Below are positions 1-9,245 of a stretch of DNA of 57,500 nucleotides, one piece after another. The notes under the pieces are model-generated. The model did not search any database. It worked only from the letters and a program-made list of their open reading frames with translations, and had not been told where the DNA came from. Both the position numbers and the translations under genes were made by a program. Location of the stretch: the NCBI GenBank assembly GCA_905221605.1, contig CAJNDS010000494.1, positions 1 to 57,500 on the forward strand, written 5' to 3'. Positions within the stretch are counted from its first letter, which is position 1. Every line of letters begins with the position of its first letter. The DNA comes from Symbiodinium natans. Its lineage: Eukaryota > Sar > Dinophyceae > Suessiales > Symbiodiniaceae.

Positions 1-179
1 GGACAGAGTGAAGAGAGGGAGTGTGCCTTTCGGAGCTTGCGTTGGCCAGGAGTGTTTCTGAAAGCATTGCTGGTGTTGTGTGCTCTAGGAGTGTTTTGCT
101 TCCGGAAGCCTCGCCTCCGCTCTGTCTTGTGAACTCCCAAAGTGGGAGTGTGGCCCAGGTGGAAGCCTTTTCGACGAGC

Positions 180-1430
180 ATGATTGCTCGTCTTGCGCAC
201 CGTTTCGAGGAGGAAGGTCAGCTGTCTCTTTCGAGGCAGCTTCTCCAAAACATCGACCTTTTTTCCTCGACCCCTGGCTCGGTCGAACAGCTGTTGGGGA
301 TTCCAGCCTGCCTTGGGGAGTTGGAGACACAGGAGTTGGTGGTCAATACAAGCGGCATTCCGGTGAAGCAACCTATGCTCATTGCCGAGCTGCGAGCCAT
401 TGCTGCTCCGACGGTGGACCAGTCGGTTTTGACGGACACCCTCGTCGAGGAGCACGACCGTCGTGCAGAGTATGCAAGGTATGGCTATGTTTTGACCACC
501 ATGGGGGTGGTAGTCGCCGATGTGAATGCTACCATCCGCCAACCGCACCTTCCATGCGAGCAAAGGGGGTACTGGCGCAACAATCAGGTTGGCATCCAGC
601 TCACCTTGAAGAAATTTCTTCAGTACTTGGAGGCGATTCGGGTGTTGCGGTGCCATCCTGCCCAATACCAATTGTTCACGGCAGAGCTGTCAAACATCCT
701 GCCAAACGAGCTCAAGGTCGAGCGTGTGCCGGCTGCCGACTTGAGAGCGCTTTTGGCGGACGTGCTCGTCCAGAGCAACCGCCGGGTGACTTTGGCTGCC
801 CAACCGCCAACTATAATACCGGATGTTGCACCATCCGCGTCGGGTGGCACGGCACCGCCTCTTCACAAAAGTGCCCCAGCTCCACCTCCTTCGGGATGGG
901 CTTTGCTCAACCAAGCGCGTGCAAAAGCCGAGGCAATGATTCGATTGCATGCCGACATGAAGAGAGCTGCAACAGCCGAGGTGGCTCCATCATCGTCAAC
1001 GGGCCCCGCTTTTCCACCAGGACCTCCGGCTTTCTTGCCGTTCAGCCCTCCTTCCCCGCTTACGCCGTCCGTCTTTTCTTATGCTCCATCTTCGGCACCA
1101 GGCACGCCTATGGAAGCATGCCTGCCTATACCTCCGCCTCCTCTTGCTCCTCTACCTCCTCCATCGACACCGCACCCAGATACATTGAGGGAGCTTGCGG
1201 GCGAGGTTCCAATGGAGGTCGAGACGCCGATGACGCCCGTGGAGGCATTCGGTGCCCCTGGGACCCCTATGGACGTGAGTTCCGAGGTCCCAATGGAGCC
1301 ATTGGTCGGTGGCCTTGGAAGTCCGGGGAGCGCTTCTCCTTTGACCCCGCCGGCAGAGACGAGTATGGTGGTTCCAAACCCACCTATGGACAATTCGGAT
1401 GTGGGAGACTCTGGCTCCGAGATGGATTGA
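180..1430 (+). CDS. copia-like element ORF1 (gag-position protein, proline-rich)
   Basis: This ORF is in the gag position ahead of pol. The frame is open from nt 12, after a TGA at 9-11; the first in-frame ATG is at 180, giving about 416 residues. The N-terminal half looks like a mixed alpha-helical globular region. The C-terminal third is very rich in proline, serine and threonine with repeated PM-E/PMD/GTPM patterns, and the end is acidic (SDVGDSGSEMD). I see no CCHC zinc knuckle, so if it is a gag it packages RNA by another route. The pol frame is also open beneath it, but the composition and the stop just before pol favour this frame as the coding one. The gag role is inferred from position only. 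Confidence 0.6.
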   Translation: MIARLAHRFEEEGQLSLSRQLLQNIDLFSSTPGSVEQLLGIPACLGELETQELVVNTSGIPVKQPMLIAELRAIAAPTVDQSVLTDTLVEEHDRRAEYARYGYVLTTMGVVVADVNATIRQPHLPCEQRGYWRNNQVGIQLTLKKFLQYLEAIRVLRCHPAQYQLFTAELSNILPNELKVERVPAADLRALLADVLVQSNRRVTLAAQPPTIIPDVAPSASGGTAPPLHKSAPAPPPSGWALLNQARAKAEAMIRLHADMKRAATAEVAPSSSTGPAFPPGPPAFLPFSPPSPLTPSVFSYAPSSAPGTPMEACLPIPPPPLAPLPPPSTPHPDTLRELAGEVPMEVETPMTPVEAFGAPGTPMDVSSEVPMEPLVGGLGSPGSASPLTPPAETSMVVPNPPMDNSDVGDSGSEMD

Positions 1431-1441
1431 TATGCTTGGGT

Positions 1442-4400
1442 ATGGGCCCTGAGGGCCTAAAAGCCGGGCATGAGGTGCTCCGATCTTCGCCGCAATGCAC
1501 AAAATTGGTAGGAGTAGGTCTGAAAGCCCCGCTGTTTGCAGTAGGAGACTGGCTGTGTGCATTAGGAGGTAGGGTAGGAGCGTTTGAGTGCTTGGTAGGT
1601 GACTGTGAGTGCAGCCTGCCTGCCGCGAATGGGTCTGCGCACTGTCCCTCTGTGCCCAGGTCTTCATGGAAAGGAAGCAGTGCCTTGGCTTTAGGGTTGG
1701 CTCTGGGTTTGGTTTTCAGAGGTTGGCTGCGTAGGTGCGTGAAGCTTTTGAGTGTGCGCCGTAGGAGTAGGCTGAAGTTTTTGCGTGTAACTTTGGTAGG
1801 ACGTGTGCCACGTAGGTCTTGGAGTGTTGTGCGCCGCCTGTTGTTTGTGCGTGGCGTGCTTGCTTGTGAATTGAAAGCTGAGCCTACGGGCGAGGAAGCA
1901 AAAGGGCCAATGATGAAACGTTGGCGTGCCTTGAAGAAGTGGGCCTTGTGTGGGCTTGGGTCCCTGCGGGGGTCGGAGCAAAAGAAGGCCGTGGCACGTT
2001 CTGAGGCCCTGCGTATGCTTGCTGGTTTGCCGACCCCGGTTGTTGTGAATTCGGAGTCGGATGAAGAGTTGATTCCTGATCCGTTGGAAGCTGAACTTGC
2101 GAAACCCAGCGGAAGTGAACCCCCTAGGCCCTCCGATGTTCGAAAGAAACCCCGTGTGGAGAATGTTCCCTCAGGTGAACCGGGTGCCCTGAGTTCCCCG
2201 GAGGTGGTGAGCGATGCTCTGGATCCTGAGGTTCCGGTCTATTTGACCTCGGAGCGGCTGAAGGCGCACCGAAATAAGGGCCACCAACCTTATCTTAGTT
2301 GCTGTGACACATGTCAAAGCGCTAGAGGGAGAGTGCCGGCTCGTAGGAAGCACATGAAACACCACCATGGACCCGGAGAGTTGCAAGTCGACTTTGGATT
2401 TTTCGGAAAGAATGTTCGTTTCCTTCTCATGGTTCATGTGGTGTCGGGGTACATACATACCGTGGTCTTAGGACCTGAGGATGAAGTGCCCGCTGTATCG
2501 GTTTGCAAAGCCTTTACGGAAATGGGATTGAGTGGATTGGACATTGTTGTCCACGGGGACCAAGAAAATCTCCTCGAGAGTGTTTTCCGCAATGCAGCGA
2601 AACACCGGACATTCGGGGGGAGGTCAATGCACTGGGTCCCGTTCGCGATAAACAGACCTCAAGCGAAGGGCATCGTTGAACGCAATGTTTGCCTTGTGAA
2701 AGAAGCGTTCTGGTCTGTTTGGCTGGGCTTAGAAGAGCGTGTAGGTGAAAAGTTGCCTCTAGGGAGCCATCTGTTTGTTGAGGCCATGAGGTATTCTGTG
2801 AGGATGCATAACTTGTTTCATGTGTCCAAGGAACACAGCACGCCGTTGGAGGGACTGCGTGGGTCGACAGTTCAGCCAGTGAAGAGCTGTGAGTTTGGGG
2901 TTGTGGGCTTTGGAAAGCCTCAGAAGGACTACCCAGAGCACCGCGGAAAGCGCTTGGTGAGGGCACTCTATGTAGGACCTCATGGTGCTAATGGATCCGG
3001 GATTCGGGTCTTTGTTCCAATAGGTATTGGAAAGCCCCCTCGTTTGGAAATCTTCAGCTCTTTTCGTGCCAAAGATCCAGTGGAGTTTGACAAAGCTGCT
3101 TTGCGTGACCTTCGAGGTAATAAGGAAGACCCTGAAAGACCCATCAAGTTCGATGTTCCAATCGATGGTCCGAGTCCGCCGCTTGATTCCCCAAATATCC
3201 CTGAAGGAAGTCTTGAGTTTCCTGTTGAACGCACCGAACCACCTGCTCTTGAGGGCCCTGAGGCAATGGAAGAAGAAGGAGAGTTGGATGGGTATTCTCC
3301 GGATTTTTCGGACGTGCCTGAAGAAACAGGCATGGAGGTTGAGCCTCCCGGAGGCGTAGGTCTTGAGGACCTCGACGCCCCTATGGATCCAGGAGAAGAC
3401 GATGCCATGGAAGAGGGCCTGACGTGGCTCTATGAGCATGGCCTTAGGCAACTCTTTGATGGGCCTGACTTGAGAGTAACGACAAAAATCCGTAAGGGAG
3501 ATGATGTCAAAGAGTGGTTCCGTATGAAGTTTGGTGGAAAGAAGATTTGGGTCCATGTCCCGGACAATGCGGTTTGCGAAGTTTCTGGCAAGGTTTTGCC
3601 TCGTAAGCATCTTGAAGAAGGTATGAGACTCGAGCTCTCAGAACTTGATGCTTTTGGTGTAGCTACGATTATAGGAGAAGCTGAGGCCCGTAAACGAGCT
3701 ACGCGGAGAATCCATACGACTAGGTGGGTTCTGACTTCGAAACCGTCGGCCACGAACCCTGAACGCGTTCGTGCTCGTCTTGTTGTGAGAGACTATGCAT
3801 TTGGATCCAATCCTCTAGCTGATGGGATATATTCCCCCACCACGTCTTTGGAAGCCTTGAGGGGTGTCCTTGCTATTCATGCTGTCAGGGGTGGCACCTT
3901 GTTGTCAGCAGATGTGAGCGTTGCCTTCATGCAAGCGCCTGTGCAGGGAGTAGAGTGTATCCGGTTTCCGAATGGGATGTATGATGAGGAGAACAAGCCG
4001 CTGTTTGCGCAGCTACACAAAGCCATGAATGGCTTGAGAGTAGGACCACTGAGCTGGTACCTAGAGTTTACAAGCACGCTGCGTAAGCAGTTTGGGTTTG
4101 GTGAGACTGCCGACCCTACTGTGCATCACCGGCTTGAGAAGGATGGTGCGCTGACCTTGGTGTTAGTGTATGTTGACGATCTCATCATCTTTTCCCAGAA
4201 TCCGCCAATTGCCAAGGATCTGTACGCTAAGCTAGCGAAGATCTATAAAATGAAGCAGACAGGGCTTCTAGAACCTGGTAAGACAGGGCAGCTCGAGTTC
4301 TTGGGTCGAGTGATCGCCCGAACCACTGAGCACGGACCTGTGTTCTTTGGCCTGAAGCCGGGGTACTTGAAGTCGCTTGGAGAAGAGTTTGGCATTAGCG

Positions 4401-5392
4401 GAAAAGGTGTGAAACCAGTGCTGGGAAACCTCGAGAGGGAGTACCGGAAGAAGGAGGCTGGAACACCTATCAGCACTGAGGCGTATGAACGCTATAGACG
4501 TGTGCTTGGTAAGTTAATGTGGGCAAGCCTGACGTTGCCGCATTTGTCCTACCCGGTAGGATTTCTGGGCCGGTATCAGAGTGACCCAGATAGCCAGGCA
4601 GAAGCTTGCTTGAGACGCGTGGTTCGTTGGGTGATGGCTTTGCCTGAGTACCTTCAGCGATTTTCGGCAGAAGCGTTTGAGTATCCTTGCTGCGCTTCGG
4701 AAACCATGCTCTCTGGCTTTGTGGATGCGTCATGGAACATTTGCTCTGTGTCTGGTGCCATTGTAAAGTGGCATGGCATCATGATCAAAACTTTCTCGCG
4801 GAAACAGTCGGTGACCGCGTTGAGTTCGGCGGAAGCCGAATTGGCAGCCCTGACGGAGGCCGCCAAAGAGTCGGTGTACTTGTCTTTGCTCATGGAAACG
4901 CTCCTGTATGGAATGCCCAAAGGAGAGACCGGTGAGTTTCCGATTCACCTGGCTTCGGATTCGGAAGCCGCTTTGTCGATTAGCAAAATGACGGGGTTGT
5001 TACGCCGTGTTCGGCACCTGGAGCTTCGTCATCGCTATCTTCAAGAGCTAGTCCACCTGGAAAGGCTGATTCTAAGCTTCATCAGTGGAGAACAGAATCC
5101 AGCCGATGGACTGACGAAATCTCCTGAGGAGTTGTTGCTTGAGCATTTGCTGGTTGCGTGTGGACTGGAAAGAGTGTGTGAAGAAGACCTTCAGGGTCTT
5201 GTAGTTCCTGAACACCTTCGTGAACGAATGGAAGAACTTGAAGAAGTATGTGAAAAGCTTGAGAAGAATCCCGACAAACCTGGCGAAGTACGAGCCAGTG
5301 GCAAGAGACCTTGCGTTGGGATCTGTTCCTCTGCTTGTGATCGAGGTGTTTTGTTCAACGGACAGTGCGTTGTGCCGAGCGTGTGCTCGTGA
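1442..5392 (+). CDS. copia-like Pol polyprotein (integrase, reverse transcriptase, RNase H)
   Basis: It inserts and copies the element. Integrase: HHCC-type zinc-binding segment at about nt 2268-2320 (HRNKGHQ...CCDTC), then the catalytic core with Asp in LQVDFGFFG (nt 2390), Asp in VHGDQENLL and Glu in KGIVERNV. Reverse transcriptase: palm entry TRWVLTSKP, LLSADVSVAFMQAP, and the YVDDLII active site at nt 4169. RNase H: GFVDASW (Asp at nt 4724), the copia signature SSAEAELAAL, then LASDSEAAL and GEQNPADGLTKS. The frame is open from nt 554, but that part lies under ORF1; the first ATG after the ORF1 stop is at 1442. The segment 1442-2230 is basic, then acidic, and unassigned; no protease motif is visible there. 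It overlaps ORF3 by about 190 nt in another frame. Confidence 0.93.
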   Translation: MGPEGLKAGHEVLRSSPQCTKLVGVGLKAPLFAVGDWLCALGGRVGAFECLVGDCECSLPAANGSAHCPSVPRSSWKGSSALALGLALGLVFRGWLRRCVKLLSVRRRSRLKFLRVTLVGRVPRRSWSVVRRLLFVRGVLACELKAEPTGEEAKGPMMKRWRALKKWALCGLGSLRGSEQKKAVARSEALRMLAGLPTPVVVNSESDEELIPDPLEAELAKPSGSEPPRPSDVRKKPRVENVPSGEPGALSSPEVVSDALDPEVPVYLTSERLKAHRNKGHQPYLSCCDTCQSARGRVPARRKHMKHHHGPGELQVDFGFFGKNVRFLLMVHVVSGYIHTVVLGPEDEVPAVSVCKAFTEMGLSGLDIVVHGDQENLLESVFRNAAKHRTFGGRSMHWVPFAINRPQAKGIVERNVCLVKEAFWSVWLGLEERVGEKLPLGSHLFVEAMRYSVRMHNLFHVSKEHSTPLEGLRGSTVQPVKSCEFGVVGFGKPQKDYPEHRGKRLVRALYVGPHGANGSGIRVFVPIGIGKPPRLEIFSSFRAKDPVEFDKAALRDLRGNKEDPERPIKFDVPIDGPSPPLDSPNIPEGSLEFPVERTEPPALEGPEAMEEEGELDGYSPDFSDVPEETGMEVEPPGGVGLEDLDAPMDPGEDDAMEEGLTWLYEHGLRQLFDGPDLRVTTKIRKGDDVKEWFRMKFGGKKIWVHVPDNAVCEVSGKVLPRKHLEEGMRLELSELDAFGVATIIGEAEARKRATRRIHTTRWVLTSKPSATNPERVRARLVVRDYAFGSNPLADGIYSPTTSLEALRGVLAIHAVRGGTLLSADVSVAFMQAPVQGVECIRFPNGMYDEENKPLFAQLHKAMNGLRVGPLSWYLEFTSTLRKQFGFGETADPTVHHRLEKDGALTLVLVYVDDLIIFSQNPPIAKDLYAKLAKIYKMKQTGLLEPGKTGQLEFLGRVIARTTEHGPVFFGLKPGYLKSLGEEFGISGKGVKPVLGNLEREYRKKEAGTPISTEAYERYRRVLGKLMWASLTLPHLSYPVGFLGRYQSDPDSQAEACLRRVVRWVMALPEYLQRFSAEAFEYPCCASETMLSGFVDASWNICSVSGAIVKWHGIMIKTFSRKQSVTALSSAEAELAALTEAAKESVYLSLLMETLLYGMPKGETGEFPIHLASDSEAALSISKMTGLLRRVRHLELRHRYLQELVHLERLILSFISGEQNPADGLTKSPEELLLEHLLVACGLERVCEEDLQGLVVPEHLRERMEELEEVCEKLEKNPDKPGEVRASGKRPCVGICSSACDRGVLFNGQCVVPSVCS

Positions 5393-5883
5393 CCGAGTAG
5401 CATATATAGGCATAACTGAGAAAGAAGACTTCTTAAGCAAGAGTACTCAAATGTTTCTAGGAGAGGTCTTGCTGTGTCTGTTGAGTAGGAAACCGCCCCA
5501 GATCTATGTCCACATAGCTTCCCCGTGTACCGCTGGATGTAGCTACCGCTTTAAGAACTGGCATCGACCGAAGTTTCGACATCGGTGGCGAGAGCAGGTC
5601 AAGAAGCATGTTGCATCTTGGAAAGCTCTAGGAAGACTTCTGGAGGACCGCTGCAAAGAGATCCTGGTTACCCAGGAATGGCCAAAGAACTGTGGTCTTT
5701 GGAAGGAGGAAAGTTATCTGAAAGAAAAGAAGCGCCTTGGTCTGAACTTTGGAAGGGTTGTGGACCGTTGTGCCTTCGACGGGGTCTTTAAGCGGTGGTT
5801 CTTTGCTACTAACCGAGAGGAGTGGAGTGAAATCTTTTCTGGAAAGCCCTGTGACAAAAGTCATCAGCATGTTTCACTTGCTA

Positions 5884-6116
5884 CTGTGGATGGACAAAAT
5901 CTTGCACCGCTTTTCAGACACGTCCTTTTGTGTTCCCCGTGCCCCCATTTTAACATTGGCTGTGAAAAGCTAGCGGCCGGATTTGTTCCAATGGTCGAAA
6001 TCTTGCACCGCTCAAGTAGTCCTAGCCGCCAATGTTAAGCAGGGGGTGCGGGGCTTGATGCCTCAATCGTTTGAAGTACGAATGTACAGGCGGTGCAAGA
6101 TTTCGTCCATCCACCG
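5884..6116. repeat. MITE-like 233-bp inverted-repeat element, copy 1
   Basis: It starts CTGTGGATGGAC and ends GTCCATCCACCG. Inside, a second inverted pair (GTGCCCCCATTTTAACATTGGC against GCCAATGTTAAGCAGGGGG) lets the whole unit fold into a long hairpin with a loop near 5975-6025. A third copy of the CTTGCACCGC motif lies at about 6003. It is non-coding; the short ORF across it is a shadow. Confidence 0.8.
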
Positions 6117-6787
6117 AAGAGCAGAAGTGTTTTTGCATCTTTCGCACACCTGCAGAGACTGGAAGCTGATAGCGCGTACCCATCCTCTTCTACGGTGCCT
6201 GGACGTACTCGGGACACACGACGCAGCAACTCATTCCATCTACACTCAACGCTACAGTCAAGTCAGTACTGCCAAAATGATGGAAAATCTAGCATTTTGC
6301 TGTTCTGGACATGAAGAAGCTAGAAAAAGCTGTATGTCCTATAAAAGCAACAAATGCATGCAAAATGACAGTCAACGTCAACACTCAGTCAACACTCAGT
6401 CAACACTACAGTCAACACTACAGTCAACGCTGCCAAAGTGCTGGAAAATCCAGCATTTTTGCTGTTCTGGACATTAAGAAGCTAAAAAACTATTATTTTC
6501 CTTTGAAACGAGTGAATTGTGGAATCTGCTGGTTTTCCCAGGGTTTTTGTAGTGTTGACTGTAGTGTTGACTGTAGTGTTGACTGTAGTGTTGACTGAGT
6601 GTTGACTGAGTGTTGACTGTTATTTTGCACGCATTTGAAGCGCCTTGGGAGTGCAAAACGGCATCCCAGCAAAGTTACTGTCGTTGAAGCCAGAAAAACG
6701 ACTCAGTAGTCACTCACGCTCGTAGAACATACCCGGCAACACTCGCCGAAAGGGACTGAAGAGCAGAAGTGTTTTTGCATCTAGGGG
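6117..6787. repeat. spacer 1 of the MITE array, with a foldback of 11-12-bp repeats
   Basis: The spacer is flanked by a 24-bp direct repeat (AAGAGCAGAAGTGTTTTTGC... at 6117 and 6759). It holds two direct copies of a ~50-bp block (about 6282-6331 and 6440-6488). A large inverted repeat has a left arm, about 6348-6430, of CAGTCAACACT(ACA) units and a right arm, about 6545-6640, of the complementary TGTAGTGTTGACTG units. The arms are extended by a matching CAAATGCATGCAAAATGACAG flank. Confidence 0.75.
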
Positions 6788-7020
6788 CTGTGGATGGACA
6801 AAATCTTGCACCGCTTTTCAGACACGTCCTTTTGTGTTCCCCGTGCCCCCATTTTAACATTGGCTGTGAAAAGCTAGCGGCCGGATTTGTTCCAATGGTC
6901 GAAATCTTGCACCGCTCAAGTAGTCCTAACCGCCAATGTTAAGCAGGGGGTGCGGGGCTTGATGCCTCAATCGTTTGAAGTACGAATGTACAGGCGGTGC
7001 AAGATTTCGTCCATCCACCG
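6788..7020. repeat. MITE-like 233-bp element, copy 2
   Basis: Same ends, length and internal hairpin as copy 1; differs by isolated substitutions (for example CCTAACCGCC for CCTAGCCGCC). Confidence 0.8.
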
Positions 7021-7685
7021 AAGAGCAGAAGTGTTTTTGCATCTTTCGCACACCTGCAGAGACTGGAAGCTGATAGCGCGTACCCATCCTCTTCTACGGT
7101 GCCTGGACGTACTCGGGACACACGACGCAGCAACTCATTCCATCTACACTCAACGCTACAGTCAAGTCAGTACTGCCAAAATGATGGAAAATCTAGCGTT
7201 TTGCTGTTCTGGACATGAAGAAGCTAGAAAAAGCTGTATGTCCTATAAAAGCAACAAATGCATGCAAAATGACAGTCAACGCTCAGTCAACACTCAGTCA
7301 ACACTACAGTCAACACTACAGTCAACGCTGCCAAAGTGCTGGAAAATCCAGCATTTTTGCTGTTCTGGACATTAAGAAGCTAAAAAACTATTATTTTCCT
7401 TTGAAACGAGTGAATTGTGGAATCTGCTGGTTTTCCCAGGGTTTTTGTAGTGTTGACTGTAGTGTTGACTGTAGTGTTGACTGTAGTGTTGACTGAGTGT
7501 TGACTGAGTGTTGACTGTTATTTTGCACGCATTTGAAGCACCTTGGGAGTGCAAAACGGCATCCCAGCAAAGTTACTGTCGTTGAAGCCAGAAAAACGAC
7601 TCAGTAGTCACTCACGCTCGTAGAACATACCCGGCAACACTCGCCGAAAGGGACTGAAGAGCAGAAGTGTTTTTGCATCTAGGGG
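7021..7685. repeat. spacer 2 of the MITE array
   Basis: Homologous to spacer 1 and 6 bp shorter because its left arm lacks half a repeat unit. Same direct blocks and foldback. Confidence 0.75.
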
Positions 7686-7918
7686 CTGTGGATGGACAAA
7701 ATCTTGCACCGCTTTTCAGACACGTCCTTTTGTGTTCCCCGTGCCCCCATTTTAACATTGGCTGTGAAAAGCTAGCGGCCGGATTTGTTCCAATGGTCGA
7801 AATCTTGCACCGCTCAAGTAGTCCTAACCGCCAATGTTAAGCAGGGGGTGCGGGGCTTGATGCCTCAATCGTTTGAAGTACGAATGTACAGGCGGTGCAA
7901 GATTTCGTCCATCCACCG
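7686..7918. repeat. MITE-like 233-bp element, copy 3
   Basis: Same ends and length as the other copies; shares the CCTAACCGCC variant with copy 2. Confidence 0.8.
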
Positions 7919-8571
7919 AAGAGCAGAAGTGTTTTTGCATCTTTCGCACACCTGCAGAGACTGGAAGCTGATAGCGCGTACCCATCCTCTTCTACGGTGC
8001 CTGGACGTACTCGGGACACACGACGCAGCAACTCATTCCATCTACACTCAACGCTACAGTCAAGTCAGTACTGCCAAAATGATGGAAAATCTAGCATTTT
8101 GCTGTTCTGGACATGAAGAAGCTAGAAAAAGCTGTATGTCCTATAAAAGCAACAAATGCATGCAAAATGACAGTCAACGCTCAGTCAACACTCAGTCAAC
8201 ACTACAGTCAACACTACAGTCAACGCTGCCAAAGTGCTGGAAAATCCAGCATTTTTGCTGTTCTGGACATTAAGAAGCTAAAAAACTATTATTTTCCTTT
8301 GAAACGAGTGAATTGTGGAATCTGCTGGTTTTCCCAGGGTTTTTGTAGTGTTGACTGTAGTGTTGACTGTAGTGTTGACTGAGTGTTGACTGAGTGTTGA
8401 CTGTTATTTTGCACGCATTTGAAGCACCTTGGGAGTGCAAAACGGCATCCCAGCAAAGTTACTGTCGTTGAAGCCAGAAAAACGACTCAGTAGTCACTCA
8501 CGCTCGTAGAACATACCCGGCAACACTCGCCGAAAGGGACTGAAGAGCAGAAGTGTTTTTGCATCTAGGGG
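7919..8571. repeat. spacer 3 of the MITE array
   Basis: Homologous to spacers 1 and 2; one 12-bp TAGTGTTGACTG unit fewer in the right arm than spacer 2. Confidence 0.75.
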
Positions 8572-8804
8572 CTGTGGATGGACAAAATCTTGCACCGCTT
8601 TTCAGACACGTCCTTTTGTGTTCCCCGTGCCCCCATTTTAACATTGGCTGTGAAAAGCTAGCGGCCGGATTTGTTCCAATGGTCGAAATCTTGCACCGCT
8701 CAAGTAGTCCTAGCCGCCAATGTTAAGCAGGGGGTGCGGGGCTTGATGCCTCAATCGTTTGAAGTACGAATGTACAGGCGGTGCAAGATTTCGTCCATCC
8801 ACCG
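8572..8804. repeat. MITE-like 233-bp element, copy 4 (right end of array)
   Basis: It ends CCACCG|TA, after which the copia ORF3 frame resumes. It carries the CCTAGCCGCC variant of copy 1, so the two outer copies match each other better here than they match the inner ones. Confidence 0.8.
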
Positions 8805-8901
8805 TAGTGTCGAAGAAACAGGTATCTATCCGACTAAACTGGGTAGAGCTCTTTTGCGTGCTGCGAAAGTCACGTTAGGTCTTGTAGGAACACCTTCTTA
8901 G

Positions 8902-9019
8902 GTCGGCAGTAGGAGTGCTCGCTTTCGGACTTTGCCGGGGATGAGATGTTTAAGCACTGGAAACACCGAGCTGTGAAGAAGTGCGTGGCTCTGAGGCATC
9001 ACAGTCCAAGCGGGGGTGT
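8902..9019 (+). other. sequence downstream of copia ORF3
   Basis: 118 bp of single-copy sequence between the ORF3 stop and the first 14-bp direct repeat. Presumably element 3' non-coding or LTR sequence; it would continue at 15023 if the retroposons were removed. No LTR boundary or polypurine tract is recognisable. Confidence 0.4.
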
Positions 9020-9033
9020 GAAAGTTCCTGTCT
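9020..9033. repeat. 14-bp target-site copy 1 (GAAAGTTCCTGTCT)
   Basis: Exact 14-bp direct repeat at the left edge of retroposon copy 1, found again at 11160, 13274 and 15009. Confidence 0.85.
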
Positions 9034-9054
9034 GGCTCAAGGTTTCGGCTCAAC
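9033..9054 (+). other. spliced-leader-like relic at 5' end of retroposon 1
   Basis: TGGCTCAAG followed at once by GTTTCGGCTCAAC. The dinoflagellate spliced leader ends CATTTTGGCTCAAG. The first block matches its last 9 nt; the second matches its last 13 nt at 10 positions. Two relics in a row at the 5' end suggest a trans-spliced RNA that was retroposed and spliced again. Confidence 0.5.
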
Positions 9055-9245
9055 CCCGGTGGGGTGCTCAGGTAGAGAGCGTCTTTAGTGCCGTGTGGCT
9101 GGCCCTGGGGCTTGTAACTAAGGGTAGGTTCCGTTTTGAGGCCTGGCAAAACTGTGTTTGCTCGTAGGCCGGCTGACCGGCTAAGCTGTCATAGAGCGGC
9201 GGCCCGCCAACTGCTGCCGTCGACGAAGGGCGTGAGTGCACAGTT

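Larger units (their letters stand above)
5884..8804. mobile_element. composite MITE array inserted in copia ORF3, TA target duplication
   Basis: The array is four 233-bp inverted-repeat elements separated by three spacers of 671, 665 and 653 bp. The outer ends form a 27-bp terminal inverted repeat (5884-5910 against 8778-8804, 25 of 27 paired), starting C-T/G-GTGGATGGAC and ending in CTTGCACCGC. It is flanked by TA at 5882-5883 and 8805-8806, as for Tc1/mariner-type or related TA-targeting DNA transposons. No transposase is encoded, so it would need one in trans. The unit copies are nearly identical, so amplification is recent. Confidence 0.82.
1..8901 (+). mobile_element. Ty1/copia-like LTR retroelement, left end outside window
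   Basis: The coding block holds ORF1 (gag position), a polyprotein in the order integrase, reverse transcriptase, RNase H (the Ty1/copia order), and an overlapping ORF3. The left LTR is not in the window, and I could not recognise a right LTR after ORF3, where the sequence is broken by a retroposon array (9034-15008). The pol frame has no internal stop over more than 1,300 codons, which argues for a recent or recently active copy. ORF3 is interrupted by a 2.9-kb insertion. No aspartic-protease DTG/DSG motif in a convincing context and no CCHC zinc knuckle were seen. Confidence 0.88.
5205..8901 (+). pseudogene. copia-like element ORF3, methyltransferase-like, split by insertion
   Basis: ORF3 is read from 5205 (after TAG at 5202) to 5883, then from 8807 to the stop at 8899-8901. 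No ATG lies near its start and it overlaps the end of pol by about 190 nt, so expression by a +1 frameshift from pol is possible. Visible motifs are IEVFCSTDSAL (position of a SAM-binding loop) and, about 60 residues on, VHIASPCTAGCS (nt about 5505-5540), which resembles motif IV (PC) of cytosine-C5 methyltransferases. The classic FGG motif is missing, so this is a remote resemblance. Dropping 5884-8804 and one TA copy gives a reading frame that stays open to the stop, so the insertion is what broke the gene. I recall similar ORFs in Symbiodinium copia-like transcripts; this was not checked. Confidence 0.6.

Noticed and set aside
554-1441. N-terminal 296 codons of the open pol frame as part of Pol
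   Set aside because: This stretch lies entirely under ORF1, whose composition and stop just before 1442 fit coding better; the sequence in the pol frame here has no recognisable domain.
5983-8382. Repeated ORFs (about 162 codons, starting MFQWSKSC) as a tandem gene family
   Set aside because: They lie across MITE and spacer sequence, including the inverted repeats, and exist only because the units are tandem copies.
5884-8804. CRISPR-like array
   Set aside because: Repeats are 233 bp, spacers are homologous to each other, the ends are inverted repeats with TA duplication, and the context is eukaryotic.
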